This document shows positions 1 to 6,438 of a stretch of DNA of 39,775 nt, in pieces; the stretch's first letter is position 1; each line of letters starts with the position of its first letter. Under the pieces are notes generated by a model that was given only the letters and a program-made list of their open reading frames with translations, had not been told where the DNA came from and ran no database searches. This stretch comes from an uncultured Clostridia bacterium. GTDB taxonomy: Bacteria; Bacillota; Clostridia; Oscillospirales; UBA644. The position numbers and the translations under genes are program-made. The DNA is taken from contig CALWNV010000008.1 of NCBI GenBank assembly GCA_944382895.1, forward strand, positions 1 to 39,775. Direction: 5' to 3'.

Positions 1-362
1 GCAAGCTTATCATAACCTAAAGTCTCAAGAAAATGTTCGTCCTGGGCACGCGATATTTGCTCAACATCCTCGTCAGGTGCGGTTTTGTCCGTATCTATCA
101 TTATCTTGAACTTGGTTACAATTGTAGGCTTTTTACCTGTATACGTTCTGAAAAAATCTCCTACAACTTTTTCACTGTCACCATAACCTGACGCAGTATC
201 TATAACATTTATTCCGCCCTCACATGCGGTTGTAAGAATTTTTGCTGCAGTTTCCGCAGAAGGTTTGCCATGTGTGTTGTTTATCCCGTAATTAAGTCCA
301 AGCTGAACTGCGCCTAACGAGATTTCAGAAATTTCAAGCCCTCTTTGTTTCACGGTTTTCAT
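1..362 (-). CDS. Aldo/keto reductase, N-terminal part (runs off the left edge)
   Basis: Only the first 120 or so codons are in the window; the rest lies beyond base 1. Translation from the ATG at 362 begins MKTVKQRGLEISEISLGAVQ, followed by a glycine-rich LGLNYGIN stretch, then GGINVIDTASGYGDSEKVVG. That is the family's first barrel strand, with the catalytic Asp and Tyr of the D-T-A-x-x-Y motif. Family members are NAD(P)H-dependent oxidoreductases acting on carbonyls of sugars and other metabolites. An AAAGGA sequence precedes the start. The gene follows the NanA/DapA-like aldolase on the same strand after about 60 bases, so it probably belongs to the same catabolic transcript. The specific substrate cannot be deduced. 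Confidence 0.85.
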   Translation of the reverse strand, partial: MKTVKQRGLEISEISLGAVQLGLNYGINNTHGKPSAETAAKILTTACEGGINVIDTASGYGDSEKVVGDFFRTYTGKKPTIVTKFKIMIDTDKTAPDEDVEQISRAQDEHFLETLGYDKL

Positions 363-425
363 TTATAATTCATTCCTTTCCGGAAAAGCATACGACTATC
401 AAAAGCCATATCTCTTCCCTCTGCC

Positions 426-1292
426 TTAAAGATTATCAGCAACAGCCTTCTCTATACGCTTTTTCTCTTCGCCGGTAAGTTCCCTGAACGGGGCTCTGCA
501 ACAACCGACATCTATCCCTGTCGCAACGGTAGTCGCATACTTCATTGCGGGAAGGCCTCTGGTTTCAACAATTGCCTGAACAATGTTGTTTATCCTATGC
601 TGAACAGCCTGACATTCCTTTACCTTTCCTTCGTCAAACAATTTCTTTATTTCAACAAATTTTTCCACCGCGTAGTTACAGGAAGTACCTATAGCACCCT
701 TTGCGCCGCCCATCAACGCATATGCAAAACACTCATCCGCGCCACTGTAAACAAATGCTCCTGTAGCCTCTATAAGACGATCCATCATATAGTAGTTTAC
801 ATCTGTATATTTAACGGAATAAATACGATTATCCGCCAAAAGCTCCTTAAACTGAGCAAGACTTAATCCGACACCGGTCGTCGCGGGAACATTATATATC
901 ATAACAGGGATATCCGCAGCGTCGGCAAGATCTGTGTAATATTGCTTTATCTCAGAAGACTGAAATCCATGATAAAACGGAGGGACGGAAGCGACAGCGT
1001 CCGCACCCGCTTTTTTTGCGTGACGAGCGAGATCGCAAGCGATCCCCGTTCCTATTGCCCCTACATGCGCAACAACCATTTTCCCGTCTGCGGCTTTGAC
1101 GGCACATTCCAAGGTCTGCTTTCTTTCCTCTTGGGTCAAAAGAAAACATTCAGCGGAGGACCCCCCTACATATACTCCGTCAGCCCCGCGGTCAATCACG
1201 CTTTTTGTCAGCCTGGCAAGAGTATCATAGTCAACCGAACCGTCTTTTTTAAAAGTAGTAAATAAGGGGACGAGAATTTCAGCTTTTTTCAT
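426..1292 (-). CDS. DapA/NanA-family aldolase, N-acetylneuraminate lyase-like
   Basis: A 288-residue class I (Schiff-base) aldolase of the dihydrodipicolinate synthase / N-acetylneuraminate lyase family. The substrate-carboxylate loop is GGSSAEC (residues 43-49), where most relatives have GGSTGE. The catalytic Tyr133 lies in YNVPATTG and the Schiff-base Lys161 in VKYTD. The C-terminal half (SGADECF, then GAIGTSCN) resembles lyases such as NanA more than DapA, so cleavage of a 2-keto-3-deoxy sugar acid or sialic acid is more likely than lysine synthesis; this is inferred. The chosen start is the ATG eight bases after AGAGG; the TTG two codons upstream is too close to that site. Neighbours include an aldo/keto reductase, a Gfo/Idh dehydrogenase and glycan-active proteins, which fits sugar catabolism. 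Confidence 0.85.
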   Translation of the reverse strand: MKKAEILVPLFTTFKKDGSVDYDTLARLTKSVIDRGADGVYVGGSSAECFLLTQEERKQTLECAVKAADGKMVVAHVGAIGTGIACDLARHAKKAGADAVASVPPFYHGFQSSEIKQYYTDLADAADIPVMIYNVPATTGVGLSLAQFKELLADNRIYSVKYTDVNYYMMDRLIEATGAFVYSGADECFAYALMGGAKGAIGTSCNYAVEKFVEIKKLFDEGKVKECQAVQHRINNIVQAIVETRGLPAMKYATTVATGIDVGCCRAPFRELTGEEKKRIEKAVADNL

Positions 1293-1312
1293 TTTCAAAA
1301 CCTCTTTATTTA

Positions 1313-1744
1313 TTATTTATTTTTTGAAATCGTAAGTTTGCACTGCGCTTTTGCGGTATTCGTCATATCGTAATCATACTTCAGACCAAATGGTTCAAGT
1401 ACCCGACGATAAATCAAATCACAATGCCCGCAATAATTATGATACGGCTCTATATCTTTTTTCTCCAACAGTCTGCCTTTTGATGGACAATGATGCATAT
1501 CTATTACAAAAACACCGTCATCCAATGTCATTGTAAAATCCGCGGCTTCCTCACTCAGCGCCTTTGCCCAGTATTTATAACAGCCTTCGATTCCCTCGGC
1601 ACGAACACATTCTCCTAACCTCGGAGCAACGTAATTATCAGAAATATGTTCCCAATAAGCTTTGACCCCGCCTTCGCCTTCTTTTTTTTCGATAAACTTG
1701 AAAAGCTCACTGTAAGAATAAATAAATTCCGTACAGGAAATCAT
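1313..1744 (-). CDS. Small conserved unknown, second of a paralogous pair
   Basis: A 143-residue soluble protein with no signal peptide or membrane segment; I do not assign a known function. Near the C-terminus it has a His-His-Cys-Pro motif followed by IEPYHNYCGHCDLIYRR and a Gly-Leu-Lys-Tyr stretch. The same arrangement (Cys-Pro, then E-P-x-x-Y, then L-Y and a G-F/L strand) occurs in the gene immediately upstream, so the two are tandem duplicates. Its ATG overlaps the upstream stop as ATGA and has GGAGGTGACGG before it, which indicates translational coupling. The cysteine-rich pattern vaguely recalls the L-2-amino-thiazoline-4-carboxylate hydrolase-type family, but that is only a hint. It sits between the aldolase and the ceramidase-like gene and may contribute to the same pathway. 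Confidence 0.75.
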   Translation of the reverse strand: MISCTEFIYSYSELFKFIEKKEGEGGVKAYWEHISDNYVAPRLGECVRAEGIEGCYKYWAKALSEEAADFTMTLDDGVFVIDMHHCPSKGRLLEKKDIEPYHNYCGHCDLIYRRVLEPFGLKYDYDMTNTAKAQCKLTISKNK

Positions 1745-2190
1745 TTTTCCGTCACCTCCGAAAACTTAAAACTCGCCTTACCTGTTCTTTCATCATATTC
1801 CAAAAGACAGAACTCAAATCCGCACATCTCAGCCAAAACACTATATAGTGTTTTTGTCGTATGAGAATAATATCTTGAAGGTTCATGCCCTGAAGATCTC
1901 ATAAATTCAATCGCGGGACATTTAGATATCTCCACAGATAAAACTCCGTTTTCAAGGTTTGTTGTAAGTACATCTGATGCATTTTCTGCCTCATAAATAT
2001 CTTTGAGATATTTTTCAAGCTCTTCAAGTGTCATTTTTGAATAAAAACTTTTTACATAATCCGTAAGATATTCTTTTACAGCGTCTTCCCCATATCTATC
2101 TCCGACATATGCAATGCCTAAATCAAGTGAAACATGAAAATCTTTGTGCAGATATTTGTTATCTGAAGCCCGACGTTCCATTTTCTGCAT
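1741..2190 (-). CDS. Small conserved unknown, first of a paralogous pair
   Basis: A 149-residue soluble protein of unknown function. It shares the C-terminal layout of the gene that follows it: ISKCP near residue 103, then HEPSRYYSHTTKTLYSVL, then CGFEFCLLEYD. It lacks the second protein's extra cysteines in the YCGHCD segment, so the two copies have diverged. The start ATG is preceded by a G-rich GGGGGC sequence, a plausible but imperfect ribosome site. A four-base ATGA overlap couples it to its partner. About 200 bases with no gene separate it from the upstream ceramidase-like gene, so it could start its own transcript. I saw no clear promoter there. Confidence 0.75.
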   Translation of the reverse strand: MQKMERRASDNKYLHKDFHVSLDLGIAYVGDRYGEDAVKEYLTDYVKSFYSKMTLEELEKYLKDIYEAENASDVLTTNLENGVLSVEISKCPAIEFMRSSGHEPSRYYSHTTKTLYSVLAEMCGFEFCLLEYDERTGKASFKFSEVTEK

Positions 2191-2393
2191 AAAATCGCCC
2201 CCGGTAACTTATAAAATTAAAACTATAAAAAAGGTGCTTAATTATAAAGATAATTTTTCCCGATATCTTGTTATATTGAAAATTTTATTTTCTGAAACAA
2301 CATGACAAAAACACCGGCAAGAAATCTTTTAACTGTACGTTTTTCTGTATACGAAAGCATACCGATTAAAACAATAAGAAAACTTTTTATCGT
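2191..2393. other. A+T-rich intergenic stretch
   Basis: About 200 bases between the ceramidase-like gene and the small unknown pair. I see no coding frame, strong hairpin or consensus promoter. Confidence 0.5.
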
Positions 2394-3719
2394 TCATTGC
2401 TTTTCATATTTGCCTGATGCAAGCAACAAAGCCGTTTTGGTGATTTTCTCTCCCGCAGATTCCTCAAGATAGCTCGTACAACCGAGCTTTGACTCGTAAA
2501 CCGTCGGCATAAATCTGTCTTTTGTCGGGATATAGCCGAACAAACCGTTAGAATTGGTAATTATAAAATTATGCCTGAACGGGGAATTTTTCTTTATATA
2601 TTGTCCATATTCGACAAAAACCTCGCCTGGAAGAGCAAAAAACGCAGCCTCGCCTACAGCGAAAAATTTCACCGGAACTTCTTTTACCTCACAAGGATCC
2701 TTTATATAGTTTTGCAGATCATAATCAAAAACCAGTTTCAGTTTATCCGGATCCGACTGCGAACCGAGAATTTCTCCCGCCTCAAACTCAACAGTTTTTT
2801 CAAGCCTATCTATTTCCGCCTCAACATCAAAATCTACTTTTCGTTTTTTCAAACACAATATTTCAGATCTCTGTAAAACGAAATCTCCATGTAAAGACTC
2901 AGCCGCATATATAGTTTTCAAAACCTCATCAGCAAGAGCATTGCCCATAACCCGGTAATATTCAAAAACCGTATCTTTATCGGTTTTTACATCAAAATGA
3001 TTAATATTACCACACGTTCCCAAAACAAATAACGAAACGAAGGCCCACCCGTATTTATTTTTTAATCTGTTTGACAGTTGAGAAGAATAATCCCCAGAAA
3101 AAACATATTCATCAACGCAATCTTGATGACAGGCAAAATTAGTTATACATCCGAGAGGCTCCCCATTTACGGTTTCAACAAACAATACCGTCACATCGGG
3201 ATCTATATCTCCTGCGGGTTCCACGATATCTGGGTTCCTTTTACCGGGATTCGTCTGATATGTTCCGTTTTTCATTTTATATATCCTGTGAAATGAGATA
3301 CTGTCAAGACACCCGTTCCCACATTTAATCTTAACTGGTTCAAGATTAAAGTCTGCAACGATTACGGCATCTGCCGCTTTATCACATACCAAAGAAATAT
3401 ATACCGGATCTTTCTTTACAAAACGACCCCAATCGACGGTCGGTCCGGCATTATGTAAATGCGTTGCACTCACCGTAATATTTTCTTTTTTTATATCAGT
3501 ATGTTCGGCGATCCGAGCTTTAACCCGCTCAGCAATATCCTCGGTGATAAAATTAGCGTCGATCGCAACAAAAGCAATTTTTTCTCCTTCACTTTCAAAA
3601 AGAGCCGCTTTCGCGTATATTTTATCTTTTATATTCCGAGCAAGTCTTTCACTAAAGTACCCCGGCATATTCGTATAAAGCGACGGGGTTATATCGCTTT
3701 CATAAAACGCAGCTTTCAT
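2394..3719 (-). CDS. Neutral/alkaline ceramidase-like zinc hydrolase
   Basis: A 441-residue protein resembling the N-terminal catalytic domain of neutral/alkaline non-lysosomal ceramidases. The sequence shows VSATHLHNAGP (residues 83-93, first zinc-ligand histidine), NFACHQD with His198, a later LPGEVFVEYG that could supply the zinc-ligand Glu, and a Gly-Tyr pair in NGLFGYIPT matching the family's Tyr ligand. The segment GTCGNIN at 234-240 stands where ceramidases carry their nucleophilic serine region (GDVSPN), so the usual serine is not evident. There is no signal peptide, unlike secreted ceramidases. The ATG at 3719 has GAGG five bases upstream; an upstream in-frame ATG would add 17 unconserved residues. 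Substrate is uncertain: it could be a sphingolipid-like amide or another N-acyl compound. Many bacterial relatives sit in sugar-use clusters. Confidence 0.75.
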   Translation of the reverse strand: MKAAFYESDITPSLYTNMPGYFSERLARNIKDKIYAKAALFESEGEKIAFVAIDANFITEDIAERVKARIAEHTDIKKENITVSATHLHNAGPTVDWGRFVKKDPVYISLVCDKAADAVIVADFNLEPVKIKCGNGCLDSISFHRIYKMKNGTYQTNPGKRNPDIVEPAGDIDPDVTVLFVETVNGEPLGCITNFACHQDCVDEYVFSGDYSSQLSNRLKNKYGWAFVSLFVLGTCGNINHFDVKTDKDTVFEYYRVMGNALADEVLKTIYAAESLHGDFVLQRSEILCLKKRKVDFDVEAEIDRLEKTVEFEAGEILGSQSDPDKLKLVFDYDLQNYIKDPCEVKEVPVKFFAVGEAAFFALPGEVFVEYGQYIKKNSPFRHNFIITNSNGLFGYIPTKDRFMPTVYESKLGCTSYLEESAGEKITKTALLLASGKYEKQ

Positions 3720-3921
3720 TTTCGCCTCACAAAATAATATTTTATCAAAAATATGATTGAAAATGATCAATATTTTCTGGGTATTCCAGAACTATATAAA
3801 TCACAAAAAAATATCAACGACCTCTGAAAAACACGGAATACAACAATACAAATATAATATCTATATGAAACTTCCGGGCTTTTCAGCAGACATTGCCCGT
3901 AAACATTGATAAACAAACACA

Positions 3922-3965
3922 TGGCGGCGTTTCCGTTCACCAAGCGGTGCGCAAAAACGCCGCCA
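3922..3965 (-). terminator. Hairpin after the Gfo/Idh gene
   Basis: TGGCGGCGTTT (3922-3932) pairs exactly with AAACGCCGCCA (3955-3965), with a smaller CACC/GGTG hairpin in the loop. On the minus strand it lies 17 bases beyond the dehydrogenase stop and is followed by a T-rich TGTTTGTTT. It is a likely intrinsic terminator for the DegT-Gfo/Idh transcript. Confidence 0.6.
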
Positions 3966-3981
3966 GATCCTGTTTTAGTAT

Positions 3982-5004
3982 TTATTCAAAAAATTTTTCA
4001 ACATTTACGACTTTATCGTTGTCCGCAGCATAATACGCAGCCTCAACAATTTTTTGAACCTGTAACCCATCTCTCAAAGGAACCTCAACAGGCGCGCCTG
4101 TCAAGATAGAATTTGAAAAACTTTCTATCTCCTTTGTGTAAAGGTTTGTGCACTCAACGTCAAGCGTCGGATGAGAGCCGTCATCAAGAGTTATATCAAC
4201 AGAACCTGTATCCAGCTGATGAATAGTGTCATGAGCAGTGATACAACCTTTTGTGCCGTAAAACTCAAGGCGCCATTTTGCCGCAGCATCTGGAATATTA
4301 AAATTTGCCTCAACAAAAGCGTTGGTTCCGTTTTTAAGATGCATCAGAACACTTGAGCTATCGTCAACTTCATACTTAAAAGTCTTTGTATCGATAATAG
4401 CTGAAACCTTTTCAACCGTTGTTTCAAGAATATTCTGAATTAGGTCTATACAATGGACGCCCATATCCACAAAAGCGCCGCCGCCGCTGTTTTTCTTGAC
4501 CTGACGCCAGCAATTGGGCATATCGGGATACCAACAGGTAAATTGTGCTTTTGCGGAAACGACCTGACCGATCCTTCCTTCGGCAATAAATTTTTTGATC
4601 GCTTTATTATATGCTCCAAATCTCATCATGAACCCGCAAGCAGACAAAACACCGCAAGCATCCACGTCATTCACGACTTTAATTCCCTCTTTAACAGTCA
4701 TCGCAATAGGTTTTTCAAGCAATATGTGCTTCCCTGCTTTTGCAGCTTTTACCGCCTGCTCAGCATGAAATACTACAGGGGAAGCAATATATATAGCCTC
4801 TACCTCAGGATTCGCAATAAGATCATCTTCATTAGTATATGCGTATTTAGCGTTATATTTCTTCTTTATATTCTCTATTATCTCAGGATTGACATCCATA
4901 ACCGCAACAAGTTCGGCGTTCTTAGCCAAAACGAGCCCTGGGATAGTGCGTCTGTCCGCAATACCGCCTGCACCTATAACGCCCCATTTAACCTTTTTTT
5001 CCAT
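3982..5004 (-). CDS. Gfo/Idh/MocA-family oxidoreductase
   Basis: A 340-residue NAD(P)-dependent sugar dehydrogenase. The N-terminal Rossmann fold shows GVIGAGGIADRR (residues 8-19), and the family's EKP motif with the catalytic-site Lys is at 97-99. The C-terminal domain has the GGGAFVDMGVHCIDL segment, which carries the conserved Asp and His of the active site. Family members oxidise hydroxyl groups of sugars, inositols or sugar acids; the substrate is not deducible. A clear AAGGAG precedes the start. The gene lies 70 bases after the DegT-type aminotransferase. A dehydrogenase next to a DegT/DnrJ enzyme is a common arrangement for making or breaking amino sugars through a keto-sugar, so the two may act in sequence. 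Confidence 0.9.
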   Translation of the reverse strand: MEKKVKWGVIGAGGIADRRTIPGLVLAKNAELVAVMDVNPEIIENIKKKYNAKYAYTNEDDLIANPEVEAIYIASPVVFHAEQAVKAAKAGKHILLEKPIAMTVKEGIKVVNDVDACGVLSACGFMMRFGAYNKAIKKFIAEGRIGQVVSAKAQFTCWYPDMPNCWRQVKKNSGGGAFVDMGVHCIDLIQNILETTVEKVSAIIDTKTFKYEVDDSSSVLMHLKNGTNAFVEANFNIPDAAAKWRLEFYGTKGCITAHDTIHQLDTGSVDITLDDGSHPTLDVECTNLYTKEIESFSNSILTGAPVEVPLRDGLQVQKIVEAAYYAADNDKVVNVEKFFE

Positions 5005-5039
5005 TCCGGTAACTCCTTTTCAGAAAACATAAGCCTTGA

Positions 5040-5063
5040 AAGGGCTGTCTGATGACAGCCCTT
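5040..5063 (-). terminator. Short hairpin between the DegT and Gfo/Idh genes
   Basis: AAGGGCTGTC and GACAGCCCTT form a perfect 10-bp stem with a 4-base loop. On the minus strand only a TTTC run follows, so it may be a weak attenuator lowering expression of the downstream dehydrogenase or an RNA-stabilising hairpin. Confidence 0.4.
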
Positions 5064-5074
5064 ACAGGGTAATA

Positions 5075-6349
5075 TTATTTCAGGTTCTCACTGAGTATTT
5101 TCTTGAATACTTCTATGCAACGTTGAATATGGACTTCTTCCCATGTCGGATGTAGGAACAAAGAAAGAGTAACAGCGCGCAGCGCAGCAGCCTTAGGACA
5201 AAGATTTTTATCATACTCAACACTTGCAGGATTTGTATATTCCTTGGATTCAAACGGAAATTTTGCGGAACCGAAACCAGTATGGTTTTTATAAGCGTTC
5301 TCATGATATGCCTCAGGCCAGAGTATACCGCTACACGGGATTTTTTCGTCTGCGAGTTTTTTACAGAACTCAGCCGCCGTGATAGCGCATTTTTCCGGAT
5401 CGAGATTGATTGGGTACCACCAATACGCATTCTTTCTTTCCTCAGTATTGACGGGAAGTTTCGCTATACCGGGAAGACCGGTGAACGCATCGTCATACAT
5501 TTTCGCGTATTTACGTCTGCGTGCAAGATTCCAGTTGTCAAATCTCTCAAGTTCATTAATTCCGATTATGGATTGTATTTCAGTCATACGATAGTTGAAC
5601 CCGACTCTGTTATGAACATAAGGGAGCTTCTCTTCCATTGCGAGAAGGTTCATTCTCTGTCTCACATCATAACCATGATCACGGAATGAGCGGCATTCCC
5701 ACGCAAGATCTTCATCATTTGTAACTACCATACCGCCTTCGCCACCGGTCGTAAAGTGTTTAGACTGACAGAAGGAGAAACATCCGACATCTCCCACAAG
5801 ACCGGCTTTTACACCCTTATACTCACCGCCAAAACACTGTGCGCAGTCTTCAATTATTTTAAGATTATGTTTTTTCGCTATTTCAAGAATGGGACCCATA
5901 TCGGCGACAACACCGTAAAGATGAACTACAACAATTCCTTTTGTCTTCGGAGTTATAAGAGCCTCAATCTTCGACGGATCAATTGTATGATCATCGGTAA
6001 CGTCACAAAATACAGGAATAGCTCCGGCCTGAACGATTGCAAAAGAAGAGGCTATAAAGCTGTAAGAAGGAACTATGACCTCGTCCCCGGGGCCGATATT
6101 AAGAGCGGATATGGCTATATGGAGCGCGGCTGTTCCGTTAGTACATGATATCGCGTATTCGGCTCCTATCCATTTCGCCCATTTTTCCTCGAACTCAAAA
6201 CCTTTTTTACCTGTCCAGTAATTTACTTTTCCGCTTTTCAGACATTCCACAACGTCATCATAGGATTTCGGATTGAATTGCGGCCACATAGGGAAACCGA
6301 GATCAACAATGCCGGTCCCGTTCATAGCGCCGTCTTTTTCTTGTGCCAT
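5075..6349 (-). CDS. DegT/DnrJ/EryC1/StrS-family PLP enzyme
   Basis: A 424-residue PLP-dependent enzyme of the sugar aminotransferase family. Visible marks are TNGTAALHIA (cofactor phosphate region), DEVIVPSYSFIASS, EDCAQCFGGEYKG with the cofactor-ring Asp, and the Schiff-base lysine in CQSKHFTTGGEGG (about residue 197). Members usually transfer an amino group to a keto-sugar, but some are dehydratases; with an intact Lys this one looks catalytically competent as an aminotransferase. The start chosen is the ATG at 6349 with AAGGAG upstream; the longer frame to 6382 contains that ribosome site inside it. A promoter lies directly upstream and a Gfo/Idh dehydrogenase follows. The setting within sugar-active genes argues for carbohydrate metabolism rather than antibiotic synthesis. 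Confidence 0.9.
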   Translation of the reverse strand: MAQEKDGAMNGTGIVDLGFPMWPQFNPKSYDDVVECLKSGKVNYWTGKKGFEFEEKWAKWIGAEYAISCTNGTAALHIAISALNIGPGDEVIVPSYSFIASSFAIVQAGAIPVFCDVTDDHTIDPSKIEALITPKTKGIVVVHLYGVVADMGPILEIAKKHNLKIIEDCAQCFGGEYKGVKAGLVGDVGCFSFCQSKHFTTGGEGGMVVTNDEDLAWECRSFRDHGYDVRQRMNLLAMEEKLPYVHNRVGFNYRMTEIQSIIGINELERFDNWNLARRRKYAKMYDDAFTGLPGIAKLPVNTEERKNAYWWYPINLDPEKCAITAAEFCKKLADEKIPCSGILWPEAYHENAYKNHTGFGSAKFPFESKEYTNPASVEYDKNLCPKAAALRAVTLSLFLHPTWEEVHIQRCIEVFKKILSENLK

Positions 6350-6386
6350 TATAAATCTCTCCTTATCATTCTTATTATTCATTCAT

Positions 6387-6415
6387 ATCTTACCATATGC
6401 TTACAAAAAAGTCAA
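6387..6415 (-). promoter_or_regulatory. Sigma-A type promoter for the DegT/Gfo-Idh pair
   Basis: On the minus strand, TTGACT (6415-6410) and TAAGAT (6392-6387) are separated by 17 bases and lie about 40 bases before the chosen start. It sits in the short gap after the DUF4091 lipoprotein gene. Confidence 0.55.
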
Positions 6416-6438
6416 TATGCGCCGATGAAAAATAACAT

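Noticed and set aside
4453..5052. A 199-codon plus-strand frame opposite the Gfo/Idh gene.
   Set aside because: It is antisense to a clear dehydrogenase with all family motifs and has no ribosome site of note.
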